64,000 nt of DNA, from positions 519,664-583,663 of the forward strand of contig NZ_LWMI01000016.1 in the NCBI RefSeq assembly GCF_001640365.1. Direction: 5' to 3'. The DNA comes from Candidatus Arsenophonus triatominarum. GTDB taxonomy: Bacteria; Pseudomonadota; Gammaproteobacteria; Enterobacterales; Enterobacteriaceae. The position numbers and the translations under genes are program-made. Below are positions 52,953 to 61,936 of this stretch, piece by piece (position 1 is the stretch's first letter; each line of letters opens with the position of its first letter). Under the pieces are notes generated by a model, which was not told where the DNA came from, did no database searches, and was given only the letters and a program-made list of their open reading frames with translations.

Positions 52953-53699
52953 ATGTCAAATTTAATAAACATCGAAACAAAAAACATCAATGGTGAATTA
53001 ATCCAGACTGTCAATGCGCGTGATCTACATGCGTTTTTGGAAATTACCACGCGATTTAATGATTGGATAAACAGACGTATAACAGAATATAGTTTTGAAG
53101 AGAATATTGACTATATTATTGTTGAAAATTTGAGCTACTCAAATTTGAGTAGTGCAAAATCTCGACAACGGCCTATGAAAGACTACTGCATCAGTATCGA
53201 CATGGCGAAAGAGTTATCCATGGTTGAGCGTAATGAAAAAGGAAAACAGGCCAGACAGTATTTTATTGAATGTGAAAGAAAAGCATTAGAAGCTGTCAGT
53301 CCGGTTGAGATACTAAATGACCCATCAGCGATGAGAGGATTGTTGCTTAATTACACAGAAAAAGTTATTGCACTTAAACACACAGTCGATGATATGAAAC
53401 CGCAAGTCGAAGCACTAAAACGAATCAGCTATTCAGAAGGCTCGCTTTGTATTACTGATGCGGCAAAATCACTCAAAATGAAACCCAAAGCACTTTTTTC
53501 ATGGTTACAAGGACATGATTGGATTTATCGGCGTGTTGGTGGAAAAAGTTGGGTTGGCTATCAGGATAAAATCAAGCAGGATTTAATCGAGCATAAAGTG
53601 ACTGTCGTTGCTAGAAATGACGGTTCGGAAAAGTTAACTGAACAGGTAAGAATTACGCCAAAAGGACTTGGAAAATTATCCGTTCTTATTAGTGAATAA
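52953..53699 (+). CDS. AntA/KilAC antirepressor, prophage B
   Basis: 248 residues, nearly identical to 28229-28975 (differences such as VEIL for VKIL). AntA domain then KilAC domain. Confidence 0.87.
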   Translation: MSNLINIETKNINGELIQTVNARDLHAFLEITTRFNDWINRRITEYSFEENIDYIIVENLSYSNLSSAKSRQRPMKDYCISIDMAKELSMVERNEKGKQARQYFIECERKALEAVSPVEILNDPSAMRGLLLNYTEKVIALKHTVDDMKPQVEALKRISYSEGSLCITDAAKSLKMKPKALFSWLQGHDWIYRRVGGKSWVGYQDKIKQDLIEHKVTVVARNDGSEKLTEQVRITPKGLGKLSVLISE

Positions 53700-53859
53700 T
53701 ACCAAGCAAAAAAAAGACCAGCGCAAGGCTGGCCAACACCAGGTAAAATGTTACTGTTAACAAACACACAACGTTAACAATACTACCATAAATAACCTTA
53801 TAAAAATTAATGTTTTGATCAACATTTACATTTATGTAATCAATAACCGGAGTAATCCT

Positions 53860-54102
53860 ATGAATAACATCCATGAATACCGAACAACGTTACATCATGT
53901 CAAAGCAGGGATGCAGGTTATTTATCATTGTGAGGTGATGAAAATAATTAGATTGAAGGAAAAAAAATTAACAAACAAAGGATTGATATATCAATTCGAT
54001 ACCGATGGAGAAAGCGGAATATTAACCGGAAATGGCGGTAATAAAATCACTGTCTTAGAAAAAATAGACGACTTACATAAAAGTAAAAGCTGGTATATTT
54101 AA
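53860..54102 (+). CDS. Hypothetical phage protein near the integrase
   Basis: 80 residues (MNNIHEYRTTLHHVKAGMQV…), mostly β-strand in appearance. CCGGAGTAAT precedes the ATG at 53860, which I prefer to one 45 bases earlier. No family recognised. Confidence 0.55.
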   Translation: MNNIHEYRTTLHHVKAGMQVIYHCEVMKIIRLKEKKLTNKGLIYQFDTDGESGILTGNGGNKITVLEKIDDLHKSKSWYI

Positions 54103-54113
54103 CAGGAGATGAA

Positions 54114-54303
54114 GTGAAGTATGACCTGATACTCGCAGACCCACCTTGGCAATACCAAAAAAAGCATCAAACAACGCAGCAAATAAATCCTAATACTCTA
54201 CCCCACAAATTATATCCCTAACCTAACAAAAGACGAAGATAACCATTCATGGCTTCGCTATTGATTTTTGTGGGGCAATGAAGCGCCTGAAAATAGTGTG
54301 AGT
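54114..54303 (+). pseudogene. MT-A70-type adenine methyltransferase remnant
   Basis: It starts with GTG after AGGAG and reads KYDLILADPPWQYQKK, with the DPPW catalytic motif of MT-A70 methyltransferases, then stops near 54220. A later frame shows a degraded FLWGNEAPE (the usual LFLW motif). Most of the domain is missing. Confidence 0.6.
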
Positions 54304-54323
54304 TTTTAAATGAGGACATAAAC

Positions 54324-54542
54324 GTGAATAATAATTCTATGTTCATTACAGATGAACAGATGAAAGAACTAACAGGTTACCAAAAACCATCCAAACAATG
54401 CAAAGTTTTAGAAGAAGCGGGAATCTTTTTCATTAAGCGGCCTGATGGTCGACCCAAAACGACATGGGAACATTTCAATAAACGACTTTCAAAAGCAACG
54501 GGTATTAACTTTGCTGAAAAACCAGATTTCGGAGCAATCTAA
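54324..54542 (+). CDS. DUF4224 protein, probable excisionase-like partner of the integrase
   Basis: 72 residues with the DUF4224 pattern (FITDEQMKELTGYQKPSKQC, KVLEEAGIFFIKRPDGRPKT). These proteins sit just before phage integrases and are thought to act as recombination directionality factors. Its stop is directly followed by the integrase ATG. Confidence 0.75.
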   Translation: MNNNSMFITDEQMKELTGYQKPSKQCKVLEEAGIFFIKRPDGRPKTTWEHFNKRLSKATGINFAEKPDFGAI

Positions 54543-55562
54543 ATGGCTAGAAAAAGAAAAAATCCGGCTGATAATTGGATGCCTTCAAGAGTGAGAAGAG
54601 GAAAATCAGCATTTGAGTTTTTGACTCCAGATGGAAGGACAATTCGATTATGTGATTTTTCTTTTACTCAAGCCGAGGTGTGGGTTGCATACGAAAAATT
54701 ATTGCTATCATACAAAAATGAAGAAACACTTGCAGCTTTATTTAATGCATTTTTCAATTCCCCTGACTTTCTTAATTTATCAGGTGAAACGCAAAAAGAT
54801 TATAGGAAATATGCCAATAAGTTAATGCCTGTGTTTGGAAAAATGTTACCTGACAATATAAAGCCAGAACACATTCGTAAGTATATGGACAAAAGAGGTC
54901 TAAAGAGTAAAACTCAGGCTAACAGAGAAAAGACATTATTGTCACGTGTTTTTGGGTGGGGCTATGAGCGAGGATTAGTCAAAATAAACCCATGTAAGGG
55001 AGTAAGGCAATTCAAAGAAAAAGCTAGAGATCGCTACATTAGCGACAAAGAATATAATGCACTTTATTCTATATCACCAATTGTAGTAAAAATTGCGATG
55101 GAGCTTGCCTATCTTTGCCTTGCTAGGCAAGCAGATATTTTATCTTTAACTTATTCTCAGCTATCTAATGACGGCATATTTATTAAGCAAGGTAAAACAG
55201 GGATCGCACAGATAAAAGCATGGACAGATCGTTTACATGCAGCCATAGAGTTAAGTCATACTTTACCTTTAGACAAAGGAATTAGCAGTATATATGTTCT
55301 GCATCAACAAAGTGGATCTGGGTACACTCGTGATGGTTTCAATAGCCGATGGAGGAAAGCAAAAGAAGAAGCCAAAATTAAATTTCCACACTTAAACTTT
55401 GATTTTACTTTTCACGATTTAAAAGCAAAAGGTGTTTCAGATCTTGATGGTTCTTTATCTGAAAAACAAACAATATCTGGTCATAAAAACATTTCTCAAA
55501 CCGCAAGATACGATAGAAAAATTAATGTTGTCCCTGTTGTTGGAGGTCAGAAAAAGCAATGA
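54543..55562 (+). CDS. int: Phage tyrosine integrase, prophage B
   Basis: 339 residues: an arm-binding N-terminus, a SAM-like core-binding domain (about 75-165) and a catalytic domain with Arg in CLARQADIL, Lys in KQGKTG, His in FHDLKAKG, His in SGHKN and Tyr in ARYDRK. Lys replaces the second Arg (HDLK), as I remember for several phage integrases of this group. It points at the tRNA-Leu core 128 bases downstream, the λ int/attP arrangement. Intact. Confidence 0.93.
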   Translation: MARKRKNPADNWMPSRVRRGKSAFEFLTPDGRTIRLCDFSFTQAEVWVAYEKLLLSYKNEETLAALFNAFFNSPDFLNLSGETQKDYRKYANKLMPVFGKMLPDNIKPEHIRKYMDKRGLKSKTQANREKTLLSRVFGWGYERGLVKINPCKGVRQFKEKARDRYISDKEYNALYSISPIVVKIAMELAYLCLARQADILSLTYSQLSNDGIFIKQGKTGIAQIKAWTDRLHAAIELSHTLPLDKGISSIYVLHQQSGSGYTRDGFNSRWRKAKEEAKIKFPHLNFDFTFHDLKAKGVSDLDGSLSEKQTISGHKNISQTARYDRKINVVPVVGGQKKQ

Positions 55563-55689
55563 TTAAATCAAAAATATAGTGAAATTATATAGCGAAAATA
55601 TAGTGAAACGTGATTTTAGTCACAAAAATTTACTCTTAAGAGACTAAGTTTTCACCACTTAACTTATTGATAAATAATGAAAAATTTTA

Positions 55690-55746
55690 TGGTGCCCAGG
55701 GCGGGACTTGAACCCGCACAGCCTTAAGGCTGAGGGATTTTAAATC
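55690..55746 (-). other. Attachment core: 3' half of tRNA-Leu(UAA)
   Basis: Read leftwards: the anticodon loop TTTAAAA and the 3' strand of its stem, the long variable arm of a class II tRNA (CAGCC-TTAA-GGCTG), T arm GCGGG-TTCAAGT-CCCGC, acceptor strand and CCA (55692-55690). The 5' half is missing; identity to tRNA-Leu ends inside the anticodon stem. This is the kind of segment tRNA-targeting integrases use as core. Confidence 0.85.
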
Positions 55747-56089
55747 GCGCTTTTTATACTTAATTTTCAATAAGTTAGTTTCATTTTTCGTAATAAAAAT
55801 AGAATTTTCACCCTATAAAATTCAAACGGTTACGTATTTTTACGTAGCCGTTTTACGAACATTTACTATAGCAATAACAAAGCTGAAATGAAACCATTAG
55901 TCAATAACAAAACCTCAATCTCTAACAAATCCACTTACACCCAACCAACAACTAATAGTTAACAACTTCCTCCAACGTTGCTAATATCATGCCCCTGTGA
56001 TGGGGCTGTTTAAGGTTAAATAATGATTAATGAAAATCTAAGCGCCCGAAAAGCGGCTAATTCCAGCCAAGAAAGATAATGATGTTTGA
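55747..56089. other. Non-coding region at the left edge of prophage C
   Basis: AT-rich, with a hairpin GCCCC-TGTGAT-GGGGC near 55990-56007. TTCCTCCAACGTTGCTAATATC recalls the end of the antirepressor genes (TTCCTCCAACGTAACTAAATAA), a possible trace of one. A possible 18-codon frame at 56023 is too short to judge. Confidence 0.35.
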
Positions 56090-56239
56090 ATGGCAAGACT
56101 GGCAAATGGTACAGGCGATGCTTGGCGATTTCCAGACGGTGAAATAGTCCACGGGTTTTTTGAGGCTGAGAAAAAAGCCAAAGAGATGGGCGCAGTATTG
56201 GAAAAACCGAGTCCTTACCGATTTAGTCCGAGTCATTGA
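56090..56239 (+). CDS. Possible 49-residue phage protein
   Basis: MARLANGTGDAWRFPDGEIV, then HGFFEAEKKAKEMGAVLEKP, ending at 56239. The composition looks like a real protein. A longer frame overlapping it at 56160 belongs to the acyltransferase reading and is probably not translated. No good ribosome site; family unknown. Confidence 0.4.
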   Translation: MARLANGTGDAWRFPDGEIVHGFFEAEKKAKEMGAVLEKPSPYRFSPSH

Positions 56240-56288
56240 AAATAATGCACATCCACATAATCACCAAATAAAAGGCTTTTTTTTTAAA

Positions 56289-57404
56289 ATGTATTCTATC
56301 TCAATAATCATAGTCATTTTTATTTCATTTTTTGCCACCTCTTATTTTTTCCAAAAAATTAATTTTTTACCGGAGTTGAAAATAGGATCTTTAAAAGAAA
56401 GATATTATTTTATAGACGGGTTGAGGGGTATCGCTGCTATTTGTGTTGTTGTAGGTCATTCTTGGAGAATTGGTGTTAAAGCATTTGATTTCAAAGATTT
56501 TTATCTATCTTCTTTTAGTAGTTTTATTGCCTCTTTCGGTGTTCAACTTTTCTTTTGCATTACTGGATTTTTGTTTTTTGATCAAATCATAAAAAAACGA
56601 GCCAATATTGATTGGAATAAATTTTATTTGTCGAGAGTGAAGCGCTTAGCTCCGTTATTTTTGTTTAGTACTACTATTAGTGTTTTTTGTCTGTATGCGG
56701 TTAGTTTAGAAAAAATATCATTAATTTCATTCAACGATCTTTTTAATGCAATAAAACTTTATTTGTTTGGATTCGGTGGGCAAGTTGATATTCTTGGGAG
56801 AAACTCAGGCGTTTTAACCGCTGTTTCATGGACGTTACCATACGAAATTCGATTTTATTTTGTCCTACCTTTAGTTTGCTTAGCCTTAAAAAGTAATTAC
56901 AAAAACTTAGTGTTAATTTTTGTAGTGCTATTAGTAATTAGCAGTTTTGTGGTTGATAAAATGAATCTTTGGCAGAATTTTTTGATTGGGGCTTTTGGCG
57001 CTTATACGATAAATAAAGTTAATATTAATAATAATATGGCTAGAATTGTTATTTTTTGTGTTGGGTTATTATCTTTAATCGCTTCAACAAATTTCATAAA
57101 AGATCATTATGATTTATATAGTTTTTTGTTTGTTTTTGTTTTTTTTGTATCAATGATTTTATCTAAGCCAAAATTTCTTGCGAAAAAGTTTTTTGTTTTA
57201 ACTGGTGATGTTTCTTACAGTGTTTATTTAAATCACTCTTTTGTTTTGGTTGCTCTAAGCTATATTTTTTATGCTTTTTTTGGGAAAATTAGCTTAAATA
57301 TTCCAATAGCAATAGTGATTTATTGCTTTTGCTCTGTCATGGTATGCACATTATCGTTTTTTTCTTTCAAATACATTGAATATCCATTTTTGAAAAAAAA
57401 TTGA
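56289..57404 (+). CDS. Acyltransferase-3 family membrane protein, probable surface-polysaccharide acetyltransferase
   Basis: About 371 residues from MYSISIIIVIFISFF. It has the OafA/acyltransferase-3 motif RYYFIDGLRGIAAICVVVGHSW (shortened here to FIDGLRGIAA…GHSW), GVQLFFCITGFLFFDQI, and around ten membrane helices. Members acetylate O-antigen or other surface sugars. At the phage edge, on the strand opposite to the tail genes and with very low GC, it looks like a lysogenic-conversion gene. The start is uncertain; a longer reading from 56160 is open but overlaps another small frame. Confidence 0.85.
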   Translation: MYSISIIIVIFISFFATSYFFQKINFLPELKIGSLKERYYFIDGLRGIAAICVVVGHSWRIGVKAFDFKDFYLSSFSSFIASFGVQLFFCITGFLFFDQIIKKRANIDWNKFYLSRVKRLAPLFLFSTTISVFCLYAVSLEKISLISFNDLFNAIKLYLFGFGGQVDILGRNSGVLTAVSWTLPYEIRFYFVLPLVCLALKSNYKNLVLIFVVLLVISSFVVDKMNLWQNFLIGAFGAYTINKVNINNNMARIVIFCVGLLSLIASTNFIKDHYDLYSFLFVFVFFVSMILSKPKFLAKKFFVLTGDVSYSVYLNHSFVLVALSYIFYAFFGKISLNIPIAIVIYCFCSVMVCTLSFFSFKYIEYPFLKKN

Positions 57405-57444
57405 TTTCAGTCATCCGCCCATAATCAAAGGGCGGTTTTTGGTT

Positions 57445-57876
57445 TTATTTTTTTGGTTTTTCTGGCCAATCAATATCTGGTGCAGACGAAACATCAACGC
57501 GGTTAACATACACTCTATATCTTTTCCATGTCGCCAACCGATCTTTTTCTTTTTCGGTCGCTATACCCAAATCAACAGCATCTTGCAACGGAGCTATTAT
57601 CTGTCCCGCTTCTAATAAAAGCCCACGCTTGTCAGATTCAGCTCTTGCTACGAGTTTTTCTTTCGTGGGTGGTGGGTACATTTTCCACTCAGGCAGTCCA
57701 TTTTTTCCAGCAACCATGTACTTTTCTAAAGGGTGCTGTCTAAATTCTTCTGCCATTTCATCAGAGATGAAAACCGCATCATCAGGCCAGCTACCTGCAT
57801 CGATATATACTTGTTTAATTGATGCATTGTAAATTACGTTTTCTTTTGCGCTGTAGACAAAATTTTGATTTTCCAT
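57445..57876 (-). CDS. Tail fibre assembly protein, prophage C
   Basis: 143 residues, typical of the Tfa/caudoviral tail-assembly family: front half variable ([20 protein letters not shown]), then [40 protein letters not shown] and [12 protein letters not shown]. Chaperone for the fibre encoded just upstream (2-base gap). Confidence 0.88.
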   Translation of the reverse strand: MENQNFVYSAKENVIYNASIKQVYIDAGSWPDDAVFISDEMAEEFRQHPLEKYMVAGKNGLPEWKMYPPPTKEKLVARAESDKRGLLLEAGQIIAPLQDAVDLGIATEKEKDRLATWKRYRVYVNRVDVSSAPDIDWPEKPKK

Positions 57877-57877
57877 A

Positions 57878-58807
57878 TTAATATCCTATTCCAAAAACGA
57901 CGACAGTAGAAGGTGAAGCGCTATAACCAGAAGCCACTTCAACCTGAAATTTGTCAATAATTTTAGACCCTGTTACAGGGCTTTTGCTTGTGTCATAAGT
58001 CGTTTTATTTAATGATGTCATTGTTGTAATGCAATCGTTCGGAAAAGGAGTAGTCCATTTAAACGTTTTAGATATCATTTTTCCAGCCTCGGCTTTATCA
58101 AGCCCCACTGTCATCCACTGAAACATAAAATCTTTTTCTTCCGCGCCAATAATCGCCGGAATAAAAATATGACCGGATTTGTTCGCTATCGCAGTCGCAG
58201 CCTTAAGCAAAGCTGCCGGACCAAGGCCAAGGTTATTTCTGGCCTCCGCTTTGTTTTTAACCTCAGATAAATTGTTATTTATTTTAAGACAGTCTTTCAA
58301 TGCATCGGTTATCACTTTTTGACTGATCACTTTATCTGTCGCGTTGCCCGTAGTTTGTAAGACGCTTGCTTTATCGAGTTTTTTGTTGACTTCCTCAATA
58401 CTCACCGTTTTCGCCAAGTCATAAGCAATTTTGACGGCTTTAGGTGTGGCGGCTTGCGTTTCATCATCGCTATTCGTAGCACTGCTGAGTTTTGTAATTC
58501 CTGCTACTGTTTTTGTGGCGGCTGGCACGGTGTTATTCACGTTTTTCGATAAGGCACTGATGAGTCCGGTTTTCAGTTTATCGACGTTGCCGTCGTCGAG
58601 TACATCACTGTTATTGGTTTCCGCAATAAACTGTGCCACCACGTGCGCTATCATCGATGCCTGCCGCCAGACGGTGTTAAGTTCCTGTGAACGCGCAACA
58701 CCTGCACTAAAACCATTATTGCGGGCGGTGAGTTTCTGATACTCCTCTGCCAGCAATACGTTAGCCCCGTCTGCGATACCAAACGGTAATATTTCATTTT
58801 TTGCCAT
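57878..58807 (-). CDS. Tail fibre protein, prophage C
   Basis: 309 residues. The N-terminus is of phage fibre type ([20 protein letters not shown]), followed by the repeat region with [20 protein letters not shown] and [18 protein letters not shown], and a receptor-binding C-terminus. Determines host adsorption; last structural gene before the attachment core. Confidence 0.88.
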   Translation of the reverse strand: MAKNEILPFGIADGANVLLAEEYQKLTARNNGFSAGVARSQELNTVWRQASMIAHVVAQFIAETNNSDVLDDGNVDKLKTGLISALSKNVNNTVPAATKTVAGITKLSSATNSDDETQAATPKAVKIAYDLAKTVSIEEVNKKLDKASVLQTTGNATDKVISQKVITDALKDCLKINNNLSEVKNKAEARNNLGLGPAALLKAATAIANKSGHIFIPAIIGAEEKDFMFQWMTVGLDKAEAGKMISKTFKWTTPFPNDCITTMTSLNKTTYDTSKSPVTGSKIIDKFQVEVASGYSASPSTVVVFGIGY

Positions 58808-58816
58808 GATTATTCC

Positions 58817-59470
58817 TTACAATTTGACTGACCAGCTACCGACATCAAAGCCGTCGATATAACGATTGTTGACATCAAATCCAAAAATGCCGTTATCACC
58901 TTCGGAACCGGTATAGGCGTTGAGTCTTACGCCTTCGGGCTTAATATTGAGATAGCCCTGTTTGATAACCGCTTTTGTCACTTCCGGTATCACCCCACCG
59001 GTGAGATACACATCCATCGACATATCCTGATTGTCGATAAAAAAGATTTTTACCGTTTCATCAGGGATTACGCCCTGATAAATTTCTGAAAGCATCTCGC
59101 TTGTGCCATTCCAGTGATTTGCTCGGATTTTTGCTCTTAATATGAAGCGGTAGGTTTCGTCATCAAGCTCAGTAAAACCACTATCAGCATCAAAGCGCCG
59201 TTTCCAGCTCCCCTGGTCAAAGCCCACCTTTTCGGTATCCAGTGAAAAATAGACCCCTTTTATCAGCGTTTTGACAAAACGTGATAAGCCTATCCATTCG
59301 CCGACGGCATCCAGTTGTTTACCCGTTGCCGTATCAATACTGAAAAACGCATTAAGCTGTGAGGCTAAGGCTGAAATATCCCTCAAAGAGCGTGTCATTA
59401 ACTCAATATGTTGTGTAAACTTATCTGCTTGACGATGTTGTGGGGTGATGTACTCGGTGTAATCTCTCAT
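58817..59470 (-). CDS. DUF2612 baseplate/tail protein, prophage C
   Basis: 217 residues: the motif ALASQLNAFFSIDTATGKQL, then DAVGEWIGLSRFV and RFILRAKIRANHWNGTSEML, is characteristic of DUF2612. Located between baseplate J and the tail fibre, it corresponds in position to the P2 gpI-type fibre-attachment protein. Confidence 0.85.
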   Translation of the reverse strand: MRDYTEYITPQHRQADKFTQHIELMTRSLRDISALASQLNAFFSIDTATGKQLDAVGEWIGLSRFVKTLIKGVYFSLDTEKVGFDQGSWKRRFDADSGFTELDDETYRFILRAKIRANHWNGTSEMLSEIYQGVIPDETVKIFFIDNQDMSMDVYLTGGVIPEVTKAVIKQGYLNIKPEGVRLNAYTGSEGDNGIFGFDVNNRYIDGFDVGSWSVKL

Positions 59471-60657
59471 GAGGCCACCACCAGTTTGACGTTATCCTCA
59501 CGACAACTAACGGCTTCATTAAAAGCCACGATTAAATTTTCTTCTTTCACGCTTTCTGGTGTTCTACCAATCTTTAACGACGTAATATCAAACGTTTTCC
59601 CTTCTTCATCGCCAGGTAGATTTGCCGGTGAATAAAGACGGGTCAGATACAGATTGTCGCCAATGAGTTGTTGGTTGATATAGCCTGCAACTTTACGTCG
59701 GATTTTATCACCGGTGAGGGTGGTAAACCCCAAAAAAGCGGTTAAGTCGATTTCCACATGCACATCGACAGTTTTAGGCCGGGAAAAGCGAATCGTAATT
59801 GGCATATCGTAACGGTCTTTTACTGTCACGGCGGTATCACCATACGTGCCTGCCCCTGGGGTTTTCTTTTGTGCGATTGCGTTGGCAATCGTGTTGACAT
59901 CGCCACCGTCCACAATCATCGCAATGGAATGGGGAGAAATACCGTTTTTATCCGTTTTACTAGTGTCATTCTCAAAACCGCGTTGCCTCGTTACCCCTGG
60001 TATCAGGCTAATCGCGCCCTGTATACCTTCCAGTACCGTACGTGAAGGGAGTGAGACCGATTTGCGCTGCCGCTCCCGTAATTGATTATCCGTTTCAATC
60101 GGCCTACCTTGTGTTGCGGGTTTGGGATTGTTCACCGTTTGCCAGCCTCGTGTGGGCGTGGCTATCTCGGTTATTTCACCCACTAATGCGGTAACACTTC
60201 CAGCAACCAGACAAACCGCTGTCACCGTCGCTTCGCCATGGATGTCCAGTGTGACGGTTTCAGGTAATCGCCAGATATTGCCGTTTTTATCCCGTACGCG
60301 CCCATTCGTAATCAAAGTGCCGACCTGACCGGTTAACACCACGTCCACATTAGAGTAGCCTGATGCATGACGTGAAATGCCATTAATGGCGACATTATTT
60401 GATAGCGCAGCCCCTTTACTGGTACTTGGGCTAAAACTGTTATAGGTGGCGATAAGCGCATTATTCGCATCATGGATGGCTAACGCGTAAATCGCTATCA
60501 TCTGGCCATCTTTACTGTCCGGCGTTAAATACGCATCCTGCCCATAAATTTGATGAAAAAAATCAGTTAATCGCATCAGTATGCTTTGATAATCGGGCGC
60601 ACTGATGCCGTCGTCAGTGACTTTCGCTGACAACCCTAACGTATCAAGATTTAACAT
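59467..60657 (-). CDS. Baseplate J-family protein, prophage C
   Basis: 396 residues. The N-terminal YQSILMRLTDFFHQIYGQDA and the core ETDNQLRERQRKSVSLPSRT, LEGIQGAISLIPGVTRQRGF are of the baseplate J/gp47 type. It forms the wedge of a contractile tail, so prophage C is a myophage. Overlaps the DUF2612 gene by 4 bases and touches the gp25-like gene. Confidence 0.92.
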   Translation of the reverse strand: MLNLDTLGLSAKVTDDGISAPDYQSILMRLTDFFHQIYGQDAYLTPDSKDGQMIAIYALAIHDANNALIATYNSFSPSTSKGAALSNNVAINGISRHASGYSNVDVVLTGQVGTLITNGRVRDKNGNIWRLPETVTLDIHGEATVTAVCLVAGSVTALVGEITEIATPTRGWQTVNNPKPATQGRPIETDNQLRERQRKSVSLPSRTVLEGIQGAISLIPGVTRQRGFENDTSKTDKNGISPHSIAMIVDGGDVNTIANAIAQKKTPGAGTYGDTAVTVKDRYDMPITIRFSRPKTVDVHVEIDLTAFLGFTTLTGDKIRRKVAGYINQQLIGDNLYLTRLYSPANLPGDEEGKTFDITSLKIGRTPESVKEENLIVAFNEAVSCREDNVKLVVAS

Positions 60658-61010
60658 TATGCCTCGTGGATAAAGGAAGTTTCGCCATATTGGGTTTGTA
60701 CTTTTGCGGTGATGGTGAGTTTTCGCGCCGTTGAGTCTTGGCTGACATTGAAATCGGTTAACGTGGTTACGCCCTGTGTACCTAGTATGCGCTCTTTGAT
60801 GGTCATGCCGTAAGCATCAAGATAAGGTTTTCCCAATACCGATTGTAACCAGGGCGTACCTTCCTCACTGTCTAAAAACCATTGCCCCTGCCAGAGTGAC
60901 AAACGGGTTTTAATCGCCAGAGCGACAGCATCAGGCGTATTGGTTAAAAATGTGTTATCCCCCTGACCAAAGCTGTAGTCACCTTTTTCTGTTTCTCGTC
61001 GATAACGCAT
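60657..61010 (-). CDS. Baseplate wedge protein, gpW/gp25-like in position, prophage C
   Basis: 117 residues: ALAIKTRLSLWQGQWFLDSE, EGTPWLQSVLGKPYLDAYGM and KERILGTQGVTTLTDF fit small baseplate proteins next to gpJ. I chose the ATG at 61010, with AAAGGG upstream. Confidence 0.7.
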   Translation of the reverse strand: MRYRRETEKGDYSFGQGDNTFLTNTPDAVALAIKTRLSLWQGQWFLDSEEGTPWLQSVLGKPYLDAYGMTIKERILGTQGVTTLTDFNVSQDSTARKLTITAKVQTQYGETSFIHEA

Positions 61011-61023
61011 CAATCGCACCCTT

Positions 61024-61185
61024 TTAATGTTGTTTTTTATTTTTTTCAACTACCTTGATGTCTTCTAACTTTAAGGATGGCTCTTCATTGATTATTAATA
61101 AAAAAATCACGCCCATAAGTCGCCATGCGGTTTTTAGTTTGTGTAAATAAGAACCGCCAAAAAAAATGTTAACACTTTCTTTCAT
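61024..61185 (-). CDS. Small membrane-type phage protein in the baseplate operon
   Basis: 53 residues (MKESVNIFFGGSYLHKLKTA…), with a hydrophobic segment WRLMGVIFLLIIN. AGGT lies 8-11 bases before its ATG at 61185, right at the stop of the Gp138-like gene. Function unknown. Confidence 0.5.
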   Translation of the reverse strand: MKESVNIFFGGSYLHKLKTAWRLMGVIFLLIINEEPSLKLEDIKVVEKNKKQH

Positions 61186-61936
61186 TTAATTTACCTCACC
61201 TGAATTATCACCACCGGCTTTGACACCTTTGTGGGTATGTGTTTCGTCAATCCGTTTGCCATTAGATGTCAATGTGCCCAAAAATTCAATCGCACCGGTG
61301 ATTTTTGCAGCCACACCGGAGACCGCCGAACCCACCATACCACCTAACCAACTCAGTAATCCTTTAATGGTGACTCTATCCGAAAATGTAGTCTCTGGTG
61401 TCACAATTTCAAGCCCCCCAGGGCAACAATTTTCATTTTTTGCGTTGTCGGGTTTAATTCAAAATAGGTTGCGCCATCGTCACTTCTTAACTGCATCGCA
61501 TCCGTGCTAATTTGGCTTATCTTCTGTTTTTGTGATTGCACACCGATGAAAGCGAAGGCATCCGATAAATCATGTTGTCTTGGGTCAATCGCTTCTTGTA
61601 CTCCGCCGTTTTGCCACCAAAAATCAATGCATCTATCTGCAAAGACCACCAGACACTCATCACCGCTTTTGACGGGAAAGTCATTGTCACACCGCCACCA
61701 CGCGGGAACACAACTGGCACGTCAACCAGTAGCGGTAAATTTACCGACTGCACATGCCCTTGGCTATCCGTTAAGGTTCCTTTAATCGCCGGCTGAACCA
61801 CACAAGTGACTTTGCTGGCATCAAATGACTGAATAATCCCCGGCATCGCAACACGAAGCTGTGATGAGATTGTATGGCGAAAGACTTCAAGTAGTTGTTG
61901 TGGGTCACCGGTACGTGCTGCTACAGAAATCGCCAT
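61186..61936 (-). pseudogene. Baseplate spike protein (Gp138 N-terminal type), prophage C, two frameshifts
   Basis: The three frames join as one protein: QLRVAMPGIIQSFDASKVTC and PLLVDVPVVFPRGGGVTMTF, then FADRCIDFWWQNGGVQEAID…YFELNPTTQKMKIVA, then VTPETTFSDRVTIKG…IDETHTHKGVKAGGDNSG. This is the Gp138_N/gpV-type needle plan with a C-terminal HTH metal-binding tip (THTHKG). Frames change near 61680 and at the G6 run near 61420. Confidence 0.82.

Noticed and set aside
17617..55562. A/B duplication as an assembly artefact
   Set aside because: The copies differ in whole genes, operators, IS and MITE content, so they are distinct; local collapse at IS copies still cannot be excluded.
56160..56288. 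N-termin​al extension of the acyltransferase
   Set aside because: The extra residues are basic and unlike the family, and the same bases encode a better-looking small frame (56090-56239).
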